Assembly (NCBI GenBank): GCA_036346395.1
Contig: CM070602.1
Coordinates: forward strand, 18,981,098-19,045,097
Direction of reading: 5' to 3'
Source of the DNA: Hsuehochloa calcarea
Taxonomy: Eukaryota > Streptophyta > Magnoliopsida > Poales > Poaceae
Length of the DNA: 64,000 bases
Shown here: in pieces, positions 45,640 to 56,600 of the stretch
Layout: every line of letters starts with the position of its first letter
Position numbering within the stretch: position 1 is the first letter of the stretch
The notes under the pieces: generated by a model
Databases searched by the model: none
The model's input: only the letters and a program-made list of their open reading frames with translations
Told to the model about the DNA's origin: nothing
Position numbers and translations under genes: made by a program

Positions 45640-46576
45640 TTCTGAACAAAATTTGTTCACTCTCTTTTTGGCTTTTGACATTCATAGGCAAAATGACCAA
45701 AAATATCACAATTGAAGCACTTAATCTTAGATTTGTCAAATTTATTGTATGGCCTTTTGTCAGTATCTTCGCCTTTGCCCTCATTGTATCCTCGGTCACT
45801 ACCTCTCTAGCCACCTCTATTCATACTTCTGCTAGCATTATCAAAGGTCTTCTTTTCATTTGCTGCTAAGGATTCCCATCGACTTCGGGTCAGCATCAAT
45901 TGTTCATTTTCCCCTTCATTTCTTTCAGAACGCCTCCCTTTTAGATTCTCTTTAAATGTTGTAAGTCGTCCAATAGCCTTGGACAGAGTCATCGTCGTCA
46001 TATCACCCCATTGTTCAATCATACCGACATTTAGAAGAAGTTTGTCCGGGACTGTGCTGAAGAGTCTTTCAATAACTGTACTTTCTTTTAGCTCAACTCC
46101 AAGTGAACGAATCTCACTAGCCACACTGATTAGCTTCTGTGAGAATTCGCTGATAGTTTCAGTGTCTGTCATGATCATGCGATCAAAGAGTCGTTTCACT
46201 ATATGAGCCTTTGCCTTTTTAACTTGATCTTCACCTACACGCATTTCCCGAATCATTTCCCATGCCTCTTTCGCTATTTGCTTATCAGCAATTGCTAGCA
46301 TTACCGCATCCGGTTCTGCCTGGGAGATAGCAGCCCTCCCTGATCCTTTTCTTCGTTGATCAAAGCATCGCCTTCAATTGCTGCCCATACTCCAAGGGAC
46401 CGCAAGATAATCCTCATCTTTACAGCCCATAAGCCGTAGTATGTATTGTTAAGAATTGGATACTGGATTGGGACACCAACTCGTCTTGTCAGAGTTCTTC
46501 CTGACCCTGTTGCCTCATTGCCAATCTTCGGGAATTGCGATTGTGTTTCCTTCTTTAGTGTTTGACCCTCAGCCAT
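45640..46576 (-). pseudogene. Copia B gag with UBN2 domain and zinc knuckle
   Basis: The ATG on the minus strand at 46576 starts MAEGQTLKK. The first frame (to about 46301) has YPILNNTYYGLWAVKMRIIL, the usual Copia gag N-terminal block. The second (45807-46301) has KEAWEMIREM, ISEFSQKLISVASEIRSLG and VIERLFSTVPDKL, the UBN2 or gag-polypeptide domain. The CCHC knuckle CFNCDIFGHFAYEC lies near 45685. Gag would package the RNA. A frameshift near 46310-46330 and another before the knuckle disrupt it. Confidence 0.88.
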
Positions 46577-46593
46577 GGCCAAACGGAACCAGT

Positions 46594-46606
46594 GCTCTGA
46601 TACCAA
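46594..46606 (-). other. Primer-binding site of Copia B
   Basis: Minus-strand TTGGTATCAGAGC lies one base from the LTR end and 18 bases before the gag ATG. Confidence 0.85.
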
Positions 46607-46607
46607 G

Positions 46608-46996
46608 TGTTAGAATGAAAAACTAAACTCAAATCGCAAACTTCTGATTGCTGTGAAGAACTTCTGAAGAAATGCTATTCTGTAACTTCAGAATATACTG
46701 TCGAACGAAAACAGAAACAGAGAAACTCTTGTTTCCAATTTGGGCCGCACCAAACAATGCGACTTTTCTCTCTTATATAGACACCAAAATGAGTTATATA
46801 TACGATATGATTTCAGTTTCTTGTCTCCGTTTCTCTGGAGAATCTGAAACTCGAAAACTGACAAGAACTAGACATGCTACAGAGACCGAACCAAAACAGA
46901 CAGAAGAAAAACTGAAAACCAGACCGACTCGGATTTGCTTTTGACATTGCGATCCAAAACAAACTAAAAACTTGCACGACAAGATTAAGTCCAACA
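46608..46996 (-). repeat. 5' LTR of Copia B
   Basis: On the minus strand the 389-bp segment starts TGTTGGACTTAATC and ends CATTCTAACA, next to the primer-binding site. The partner 3' LTR is not in the window, so the outer end is set by the TG..CA rule only. Confidence 0.75.
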
Positions 46997-47311
46997 CATA
47001 GACATTCTTGCCAAAAATTTAAGGAACTGATCGAAGAATAAATACATCGAATAAAGTCCTAATTCGGACCCATACTATGAAACGAAGCACTCGATAAAAT
47101 AGAATCTTATCACATTGCGAAGCAGATTGAGTGCCTGGTAATACGACTAGTTTCTCTTTTTTTTGGCCGTACAGGCAAATAGTGACCATTCTGCACATGC
47201 ATGGAACAGAAAAAGGAAAAGAAAGCGGTTTCAGAATCCAGATTGATCAACGTGTGGACATCCTCCAAGTTCCAGAGGAAAGCTATTGGCACGTCAACCA
47301 GATAAGAGCTA
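46997..47311. other. Short spacer between Copia B and the solo LTR
   Basis: About 310 bases of AT-rich sequence without a gene. It ends with the AGCTA target duplication of the next LTR at 47307-47311. Confidence 0.5.
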
Positions 47312-47971
47312 CGACGAGGATTAAAATCTCTACTTATTATTTAATAGATAAATGATCATATATTTTCGTGGTCGTAACCCCTAAGGCTAACGATCTCACT
47401 GGTCGTGAGGATTCCAGAGGTTACACAATATCTAACCTGGTCGGAGAATGTTTCCAACCTTGTCTCTGACGAGTCAAAAGCTCACAAAACCTTGAACTGA
47501 TTTCTGGATCTAGCGTCAGATATATCCTCTACCGTGTGAAGAATGAAACATGTGTTGTATATTCCATACCACGCGACGATACGTAACTCTAAGACACAGG
47601 AATACGATCAAATAGCTCACTAACATATAACCGTACAGCAGTTGACACCTTGTCAATTGACGCCTCTCCCCGACCAGACGCGCTGCTTCTCCAATAGGCG
47701 TCTCTCCCAGAGACAAACTACCAACGCTTCATCAACTACATAAGGAGAACTGCGAACCGAAATGGGGGAGGCCGGAACAGTGAAGATAGATTGGAAAATA
47801 CTATCAGAAGAGCATTGTATTCCTGAGTTAGTCTTCAGTCTAGGTTACATACACTCATTGTCATAGCCAGTTCATAACAATAAAGAGCAGTCTTATTATT
47901 TTCCAGGAGATACGTGTTATTTTCCTTATTTTTTTCATACATTCGTAAGATCGACAATTTGATCGTCGACG
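47312..47971 (+). mobile_element. Solo LTR of the Tat-like Gypsy family
   Basis: The sequence follows 42236-42966 from GACGAGGATTAAAATC to GATCGTCGACG, with many substitutions and small deletions. It is flanked by a perfect 5-bp duplication AGCTA (47307-47311 and 47972-47976). Its ends read CG..CG instead of TG..CA, one substitution at each side. No internal domain is present, so LTR-LTR recombination removed the interior. Confidence 0.85.
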
Positions 47972-47976
47972 AGCTA

Positions 47977-49507
47977 GCATCAGCGAAGAGAGCTACTCTA
48001 GGACGAAAGAGAGAGAAAAGAACACACACCGCCCTGTAGTGTGTTCCTCTCTCGGGCATCATTGAGGCATCACAATCTGCCAGTCGAAGCACGGGCGAGT
48101 CGTTAACGAATCGCTGAAGAGCCCATCGTTCGCCGTCGCTTCAGATCACCACACGCTCGGCGCGCGATTAATATCTCCAGAGGGCACATCGTCGTACGCT
48201 GAATTATTCGCTGAGCTGCGTGTATGCGTGCTAGCCTCCGACCGGCCCGGACGCGCGCGCCGCGTGCATGGCTGCTGAGGAAAGAGCATACCCGGGCGCA
48301 CAACGTGGGCAATGCGTGGCCTCGGCTGCGGTTAATGGTCTCGAGGCGCCAACGTCGCCGGGAACAGGCGCAGAACTGACAGTGGGGCCTCGTGCATTGT
48401 TGCAGGTGGCTACTTGATTTGCTGGAATCGAAGAAGAACGTGTCAAGCAGGCCCTGCCAATCCGAGTCCAACTGAGAAGATAACTACAATAACCACGAAG
48501 AGACATTTTTTTACTGGTGTTTTTTTTAAATCTCTAAAATAAAAAATTATATAGTTTAGAAGCGCTTTTTAGTAATACTTTTAAAATTACTCTAAAATTT
48601 TGTATGTTAGAGACGGTTTTGAGAAGTTTTTGAGATATTTTTTGCACACATACATACTTTTACCTTGTAGAGATGTTTTTGAGATACTTTCTAATTCGTC
48701 TAAAGTTTTTGCTATGGCAAAATAATTTTTTGAGACGTTTTTCAACTCTCTAGAGATGTTTTTTTAGTAGTTGATATGTGTTAAAAGAACTACATATAAA
48801 TATTACAACAAAGAACTAAACACGTGAGCCGTGACGAATCCAGGATTTTTAAAATGGTTGTTCGGAGTTAACAAAATGTCCATAGATGGAAAATTTAAAG
48901 CTTCACAATAGCAAAAATCAAAGTACAAATTGTTCCTATAAAAAACAACATCTAAAAATAATTTCCAAATTTATGAAATAATTAAACAAAGACACAAATT
49001 TAACTCACAACTCTTCATACGATTCTAGGGGTAGTCATTTGATTCTTCCTTATAACCATCTTGCTAACTTTTTGAAAATTTTCTACTCATCAATTTAAAA
49101 GTTAAAATAAATTCCTTTATTATGTGCGTCTTCCGAGCTCTATCCCACAAATATTTCAAATCTATGAACTACTTCTTAATTTTTAAGGTACTAGTATCCA
49201 CATTTGGACACAATCATTCAATCAACTACTTAATTGGGATTTACCCATTTCGGAATTGGGTGGGAGAATGGAAGACCGGGAGCAACTTACTGGAAATGAG
49301 ACCTCGCCACAATGTCGACCGCTCCCTGCTACATGCTCGTTGCCCTCGCCGTCGCCCTACTCGATCATTGTGGCGCCTCCCTGCTCGCCCACGCTGCCTC
49401 ATGCCCTTGCTTTGCTACCCACGTGGCCTACTTGCTCGCATATCCGCCCTCCTCGCCGGGGCCACCCGCCGGCCGCCGCCACACCTGTGCACTTCCTACC
49501 CCCGCCA
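47977..49507. other. Unassigned intergenic DNA with two GC-rich patches
   Basis: 48100-48480 is GC-rich and open in several minus frames without a domain. 48490-48800 is AT-rich with repeated GAGATGTTTTTGAGA-like words. 49260-49507 is GC-rich, encodes Ala/Pro/Leu-rich peptides in every frame, and is interrupted at 49507 by the large LTR; its continuation is at 53475. No gene could be named. Confidence 0.4.
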
Positions 49508-51433
49508 TGTGAGACCCCGGTTTATCCGGCTTGTAATGCTTAACCATCCATTCGGTCCTAGCATCACAAATCAGATAATCCGAGACTCGAGACAAGTATA
49601 CTTCCCAGAAATGCAGTATACACACCTCTTTACAAAGTTCATGCATCAATTCCATTCATTCACATAGAACCGAAGCAGGAAACAGAACAGAAGCTAACAT
49701 AAATAAAAGATAGATATTACAAAAGAGAGGCCGACCGGCCAAATACATACATAGACAAAAGGAATAAACAGCAGAAGCAAAAGTGCCATAAGATGGCAAT
49801 AAACAAAAGAGCCAATCAGTGTGCCTTTACCCCACAAGGCAACCGACCGGACCGCCAAGCTAGTCGTCGAATCCACAGCACATTTCGCAAAAGTGAGGCC
49901 CTTGGGGCTCACCTTCCTCCCTCACAACAAAGAGCCCAAAGAAAGCCGGGTGAGTACTTTGAATGTACTCGCAAGACTTACGTGTAGAGTAATGACTGCA
50001 CATAACTATATGCAAGCTTTTTGAGTGGAGGTCAGTATGTTTCATTTTCAAACAAAGCAACCTTTATTTGCAATAATGTAGTACATTTAAAAGCAAGTTA
50101 ACAAATCAGTTTTTAATGTTCAAATAATCGTAAAGGACAACAATATAACAGTAGATAAAGAACAACAACAATCCTGGAAGTGACTAAACCCTTAGTCGCC
50201 ACAACAATAGCATGAATTACCCATTCATACCACCCATGTCAAATTTTAATTTAAAAGGTTGAAGTCTAAGTCTTGCAAAACCTAACCAAGCGTGTCCATA
50301 ACCTAGGGCGAGGCTATTCGAATAGTTTTATCCTGCGCAGGGTGTACCAATGTACCCACACGTCGGACCGCCTTTTGCCAAGCTATTAAGCACACTTAGA
50401 AGGTATGCTTAAGCACGGCTAAGTCCTACGAGACATTTCCAATATTGTGTATTACCCCACGAGCCGCCCGTATGGATAGAAACCCATACGTTGTGTCGGA
50501 GTCATCGTAAAGCCTCGGTCAACTACTCTTCCCGGTTAAAGCCTTGGACAACTACGACGCTCCTCGAGGTGGAGAGCCTACCCGGAATCTCCACCACCGC
50601 ACACCCAACACAAGAACACCAGAATACATATCATGTTTCACACAACACACACAACCCCCTCCTGCGACTCGGAGATAACACACGCCAAAGAACTTAGTCA
50701 AGAGAGGTCCCATATCCCTCTCGCGTGGTTAGCACGCAAAAATGCTTGGAGAGTGTGGCACAAGATGTTCGGTTCTTGTTGACTTAGGCAAGACAACCAC
50801 AAACCCAATAACCCACCATCCGACCACTTGCCTAAGTCCAAATCAGTTTTCCATTTTCAGATTTTGACTTTACAAAATAACCAAGCACAAGTGCTTGACA
50901 TAATGGCATAATAAGTAATGTGTGATCAAGATCATCGACTACAATCGATGATCGCCTATTACTACCGAAACTAAGCATTTCTAAGCAATTTTCAATCGAA
51001 AGCTACTAAGTGACAAGAGTCCATCCATCGGGCTCCGACCACAGCAAATAACCTAAACTCATGGTAGTAGAGGATAAACAAGTCCTACAGATTATGCAGC
51101 TATAGGATACTAACCATAATTTAACAACAAAATAGCAATGCATACATACGAGTTGAAAACAATATATTAGACTTGAGAAATAATAGGATTAACATGATCA
51201 AACTGCTTGCCTGCTTGCTGTGGGTCAAGATGTTGCTGGGGATCAACAATATTGTCGATGTGCTCTTCGGATCCTAACGAGAAGACGAAAAGCAACCGAT
51301 AAGAACGAATAAAATGCAAAGACTCAACAGCAAACTTTCTCCGAAAATTCTGAAAACCATACAGTAGCAAGGTACTGATTTACAAAGAATTTAGCAACAA
51401 GAATCAATTGATTTGGATTCTTAATGCTAAAGA

Positions 51434-51772
51434 TACGACCAAAAGAAGGTCTTACGACCAGGTACAGGTCGTAGCAGAACCTACGACTAAACAATAGTCG
51501 TGGAAGGATTTACGACCAGATAGTGGTCGTAGAAGGATGTAGCACTTACGACTGGGTACTAGTCGTAGACAGACTCACGACTTGGTACACGTCGTAGAAG
51601 TGCTTATGGCCCGGACATAGTCGTAGTAAGACTTACGACGAGGTACAGCCCACGACGAAATTTTCGACTGGGTAAAGGTCGCAGAAGGACTTATGACCAC
51701 GCCATAGTCGTAATGAGACTTACGACTACGGGGGGTGATCGTAGGGGAACTTACAATCACTCGGTAGGCCTC
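51434..51772. repeat. 29-bp tandem array of TACGAC...GTCGTA hairpins
   Basis: About twelve units, each starting with TACGAC or a one-step variant and ending with GTCGTA after a loop of about nine bases, begin at 51434, 51453, 51482, 51511, 51547, 51576, 51605, 51634, 51663, 51692, 51721 and 51752. Most spacings are exactly 29 bp. The array lies about 700 bp downstream of the LTR TATA box and so would be transcribed. Confidence 0.93.
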
Positions 51773-52460
51773 TCCCTTATACGTATAAGGGGCACTAATG
51801 GGGACTACGAGACGACCTATTTACCCATCACAACACTGCATCTGGTCGAAACGACCAAGCTACGGTGACTGGTCGAATTCCGACCACGAGGCAGCGCCCC
51901 CCGCATGCTTTGCCAGCGGCTCGGCGGCTTTTCCGACCACAGCGGCGCCAGCCAAGGGCAGGGATGAGTGTCTAAAAGTTTAGCGGTTCGACCGTGGCGA
52001 TCTTGGTCGGAGTGTGGTCACATGCAATGATGCGACCACGAGTGCGGCCGAGTAGGTATGGCTCGGGAGGACTCCCGAACGAACAATACCAAAAGAAAAA
52101 CGAAAACACACCTAGACTCCTATAGGGCAATGCGAAAGTACCTGAGCTGAAGAACGACCAGAGACCCACGGGTGCTCCGTGACAGTGACCGAGCAGCAGC
52201 GTGATAAGGTCCTCACTAGGCCACGGCGACTGAGCAAAGAGAGACCAAACCGAGTGAGGGTCAAGCTCCAGAGAGCGAAGGGGGAGCAGAGGGGCCAAGA
52301 CTTGAAGAAGAAAACCCCCGCTGCACCGCCTCCACCGTAAGCTCCACACTCAACAATGGCGGCCGAGGAGATTGCGAGGAACCGCAGCTCAAGCAAGCTG
52401 GTGAGTGCTAGCTGGAGTTGCGGAGGTGCTAAAGGAAGCTAAGGGTGAAGCAAAAAGGAG

Positions 52461-52469
52461 TTTAAATAG
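52461..52469 (-). promoter_or_regulatory. TATA box of the long LTR
   Basis: On the minus strand CTATTTAAA lies about 1 kb from the LTR start. The GC content rises just downstream, as is usual around an LTR transcription start. Confidence 0.5.
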
Positions 52470-52744
52470 AGCAATGGCAGAGATCAACGGCCGGTTTTCC
52501 AGTCGGGTCAACACTGCCATGAGAGCACTTGAGAGCGATGGGAGCAGTCGAATCATGGCCCTCTGAGGGATGAGCGCGACAGGCAATTAATGCGCGCAGA
52601 GCTAGCCGTTTAAAGGTGGCTATAGAGTGGACTTCACGCCACTGCTTTTCTCCTCTGCGCACACCATGGCAGGGCTCACGCGCGCGCGGACAGACGAAGG
52701 AGACGACTCGTTGGTTGTCGGATTGAAATCGAACGGCTGGGCTA

Positions 52745-52891
52745 GATCGAGCGGATCGAAACGATCCCATCATTCGGCTGGTCGAAGACCGTTCGATGCT
52801 GATCCAACGGCTGAGTTAGATCGGGTGGATTAAATGACTCCATCGTTCGGCTGGTCGAAGACCGTTCGATGCCGATCCAACGGCTCACGAC
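52745..52891. repeat. Two tandem copies of a ~73-bp unit
   Basis: The phrase TTCGGCTGGTCGAAGACCG recurs at 52773 and 52846 inside a unit starting GATCG. It lies in the U3 part of the long LTR, upstream of the TATA box on the minus strand. Confidence 0.85.
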
Positions 52892-53474
52892 CCCAGCGCC
52901 CGAACGACCGAGTTGGTACGGTTAGTGGACTGGACCGAGTCACGTGGCTCGAGCCCGAGCCCGATTCGAACCTACGGAACAGTGCAAACCAGTTAGGGTT
53001 TGAATTTGAATAACTGATTTTTGAGGAATTATCTAAGGTAGCAAGCAAACTCCAAAATTTATAAAATTTTAACTGGAGCTTGCTGACAGCAGGAGGAACC
53101 TCACATAAAATTTCCAGAGATTTTAATGTACTGAATTTTCCTCCAGAAATTCAAGAATGTGAAAGCTATGGTTTGACCAAGCTTTGACTAGCCTCCAAAA
53201 ATTATCAAATAATTTCTAAAAATCATGAGATAATTCAGAGGTGTTGCCAAACCTCCCTAGGACTCAGGAGAAATATCTCCAAGGGTTTGGCACAGGATCT
53301 ATGGCAAGGAGGTTTCTGATTGTAGTCAAATGAGGAGTGGAATTTGATTTTCCATAATTTTTTAATCAAGAATTACAGAAATGATCAATGGCTTCAAGAT
53401 GCAAGAAAAGTTTTAATTTCTCCGGATTTTCTTACATTTGAAGCGCAAATCCATTTTTGGGATGTTACACGCCA

Positions 53475-54631
53475 TCCTCCGCCGCGAGGCGAGCGCTCCC
53501 ACCTTGGACCTAGCTGCCCTACCCTCCACTTGAATCAATGGGGGATGAGTTAGGTTAGGCTTGGGTTAGGAACTTGACCACTTGGGATGATGCTTGTGCC
53601 GAGAGTTACTTGGGCTGTTGCGCCGCACGCGCAGTAGGGCTAATTCGGAGAGGGAGGGTGTGGGATGGGTTGAAATCATGAAGGGGTTGAAATACACTGT
53701 ACTGAGCCCAATTATTAGTATATATAACTAATATACCTACTATATACTAGGTTTTTTTCAAAAAAAAAATTGGGGTATAGATGTGTACTCCCATGTCCCT
53801 ATACTGGGTCTGCCTTGCACGTGTGGTTGTGAGGTTGAGGTGGCTAGTGTAACAAGTCTAAGAGAAGTATTTCCCATGAGGTCTAGAGTTTGAGTACCAA
53901 CTTTTCCAAGAGTCCACATATTTTTTATGTGACTTACTATACTATTAGCACAATTTAACGCTTCTATGCAATGCCTCTATTTCGTTATATACGCAATAAA
54001 ACATTTCTATAAAATGATGCAAAGAACATAGAGGCGTTTTAATGAAACATCTCTTCGTTAGTAGCGACGATGCATAGGAAGACGCTTATGTGGCATTTTT
54101 ATAAATGTATCTACAACAATGTAGCGACATAAAAACGCCTCTACTATATTAAGAAAATGCATCTACATGGGATTTGTGATGTAGTGGCCCTTTTTCTTTC
54201 GCTAGACTAGCAGTCCTACCGGGGAGGCTCAGAATTGGACAAGTGCTCAAGCCCTTAGTTAGCTAATATGATTATTTTCTACACACACACTAGCAGAGTG
54301 TCCACGTATTGCAACAAAAAACACAAACTTTGCACGAGATGAGAGGGTAAGGGAAGAGATGGGGACAGTGGAGTGGGTGGAGCGGTGATGACAGAGCCTA
54401 GGGCGAGAGCGGGAGGGAGAAGGGGAATGCGAGCTCTGCAAGCGCCAATCGACAGCGAGGACAAAGGCACGCGAATCAAGGGCGGCAGCGCCGATGTGGG
54501 TGCAAGGCGGGGTGGGGGATCGTAGGTGGAAGAGCGGGACAGCGATGATGTAGATGCGAGAAGCGGCCACGTTAGGGACGCATCATAGCTGACACGGTGG
54601 TCTCGGTGCATGTGGGGTTTCGTTGGTATTT
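53475..54631. other. Unassigned intergenic DNA
   Basis: The first 60 bases continue the GC-rich sequence that the long LTR interrupted. 53960-54186 is a segment with repeated GAGGCGTTTT-like and TCTAC-like words ending GATTTGTGATGTAGTG, which looks like one CACTA-type terminus, but no partner end was found. 54280-54600 is purine-rich with open minus frames and no domain. Confidence 0.4.
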
Positions 54632-55429
54632 TGTCGGACCCGAATTTTGAAAATCTAAATCATCTGTGAAACACTACGCTATTCCCTATATCAAAAGATA
54701 GCGATCACAGAATACATCACTGAATCATTTCATACAAGACGTAAACCGAACCAAATATTATATTACAAACTCAGAGTCACATAGACCGCATCGGGTCGAG
54801 TTTTACAATAAGGGCCGAACAAGCCAAATAATTACATTACAATAGTAGCAGAAAGAGAGCAGAAGCAAAACGGGTAGAGCACATCTCACCACAGACAAGT
54901 GACTAAGGAAACACGTGTACATCCGATATTACTCAAAGACTTGGACAATATTAGATGCACGCAAGCACCGACTGGGCCAACTGGACCGGGCGAGACCTAG
55001 ACTAAAAGAACTAAACTGACCAAGACTAAAAGAACTAAACTATTCTTCATCATCTTCTTGACCTCCAACTTCTGGATCCTGATAGTAGGTATAATGTTCT
55101 TGATCCACAGGTTCTGAGAGTTTGGGGGAAAAAGCGAGGGTGGGCACAACTTTTGTGCTCGTGAGCCAATACACATGATGCGGTAGTAATACATGCAAGG
55201 CTTAACAAGGATTGACTCGGGTTCTTTTATTTGCTAAAGCAGTGTTTTCAGTTATCATTATTAGCAATTCCTATCACTTAGTATTTTGATCAAATTGTAT
55301 TTTATTAAAGAGAATAATTGTGCAATATTTATAATAGCAAAGGTTCCCTTCACTTTATGCTTATTTTGATTTGGGCTATCCCACTTATTAACAACACTGG
55401 GTAAATCTAATCTCAAAGCTAGGTAAAAC

Positions 55430-56600
55430 TGAAAACAAGCCAAGCTGAGCCGGCTCAAGTTAGGGTTGCTCAAGCTCGTTTTAACAGTAGGCTCACCTCA
55501 GTTGGTTTCTGTGCGAGCCACGAGGACAGCTCGGATCGACTCGAAAGTGGCTCGAGACGGCTCACGATCCCTGGCGAGCTAAGAAAACTGACAGCCGGAA
55601 CCTGCAGACAGTGCATCCAACAGAGCATCTAATCAATAATTCCTTGCTTAATTTCCCCCTTGCTTTTCTTTTCACCAATCCGGCACGAAGTAAACTCAAA
55701 TAAACAATTCCTTGGCACGAAGTAAACACAAGCAAACCAGATCCATCATCCGAACACAAACACAATTCCTTGGCCGCCAGAGAGCTGAGAAACCCTAGGG
55801 GCTAAGGCTAGGGCCACCGCCGTCGCGATTGTCCCATGTGAACGTGAATCCTATACAACCTTTGCCGCCGCCGATGTAGTGTGTGATTCCTAGTTCGCCA
55901 TGGGCGTGCTGAAGTGGCAGGCGACTTGTGCAGTAGGCGGCCCCTTTGCCGCCAGGCGGCGCAGGCAAAGCGCGCCCTCCGCCGCGAATCCACCCGCCAT
56001 CGCCGAGGTCATGTGCGACCCACGCGACATCTCATCGGACTCTGCCGCGGCCGCAAGAAGCAGTGGGTGCGCTTCGGGAGCATCCACTCATATGAGCAGC
56101 TTAAGGAGATCGGCGCGGGCGCCTTCGGCGAAGTCTCCAAGGCACGAAACCTCGGCACCCGCGAGGCCGTCGCCATCAATTTCGTCCTTGAGGGCGGTGA
56201 TGAAGAGGTGCTCCTATGGGAGGCCGGGTTGCTCACGCTGTGCAGGGGAAAGACCGGGTACGGCGGCGGGCTAGAGACTGGAGGTAGAGGACTCGGAGTA
56301 TCGGGGCGATTGGGGATCGGGATCGGGATCGGGAACGGCGGGTAGGGGGCAGGCGGAGAGCAAGGGGATCGGGAGGGAGGATTCGGTTGGGGATCGGGTG
56401 AATGGTGAGAGTCGGCAGACTTATCCAGATATCCTCGGGCGACTGGTCATTGGGGTTTCATGGGCATGCACGAGCCAAACGGGCTCACCTCGATTTTTCC
56501 CCGAGCTAGATGTTGGGATCGGCTTGGTTTGAAAAGTCATGAGTCCGAGCTGAGTTGGCTCGTGAGTTTTTTTTCTAGTATTAAGGCTAGGTGAGTTTGA
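55430..56600. mobile_element. Candidate DNA transposon carrying a gene fragment
   Basis: Both edges of this stretch are rich in GAGC/GCTC words. The left CGAGCCACGAGGACAGCTCGG resembles the complement of the right CCGAGCTGAGTTGGCTCG, suggesting imperfect subterminal inverted repeats. The centre is GC-rich gene-derived sequence including a kinase piece. This architecture fits a Pack-type element, but no clean terminal repeats or target duplication were found. Confidence 0.35.
55914..56345 (+). pseudogene. Protein kinase N-lobe fragment
   Basis: In the plus frame from about 56070 one reads YEQLKEIGAGAFGEVSKAR, a glycine-rich loop (GxGxFGxV). AVAINFV follows, where the invariant Lys of the VAIK motif is Asn. 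Then comes LLWEAGLLTLCRGK with a candidate alpha-C Glu. The kinase sequence stops about 90 residues into the domain and turns into Gly-rich low complexity before a stop near 56343. The upstream part is a GC-rich leader. It looks like a captured exon of a Ser/Thr kinase of CDK-like type; the subtype is a guess. It cannot encode an active kinase. Confidence 0.65.

Larger units (their letters stand above)
42967..46996 (-). mobile_element. Copia retrotransposon B, 3' part lost
   Basis: On the minus strand the order is a 389-bp 5' LTR (46996-46608), primer-binding site, gag with zinc knuckle, protease and GAG-pre-integrase, integrase, and reverse transcriptase cut at 42967 shortly after RPCIAFAV. 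RNase H, purine tract and 3' LTR are absent where the Gypsy LTR begins. The protein is clearly different from Copia A, so these are two families. It is broken by several frameshifts. Confidence 0.9.
49508..53469 (-). mobile_element. Very long solo LTR (about 4.0 kb)
   Basis: On the minus strand the unit starts TGTAACATCCCAAAAATGG at 53469 and ends CCGGGGTCTCACA at 49508, with the TG..CA ends of an LTR. The 5-bp target duplication CGCCA is perfect (49503-49507 and 53470-53474). A TATA box lies about 1 kb inside the start, a normal U3 length for long Gypsy LTRs. No polyprotein, primer-binding site or second LTR copy is present within. I read it as a solo LTR, but a non-autonomous element lacking repeats at its ends cannot be excluded. 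Confidence 0.75.

Noticed and set aside
51972..52396. Minus-strand ORFs of 94-125 residues in the long LTR
   Set aside because: They lie just after the likely transcription start of the LTR, are Leu/Ser/Arg-rich from GC-rich sequence, and show no domain.
53960..54186. Possible CACTA-like or MITE element ending GATGTAGTG
   Set aside because: Only one plausible terminus was found. No partner CACTAC end or target duplication could be identified nearby.
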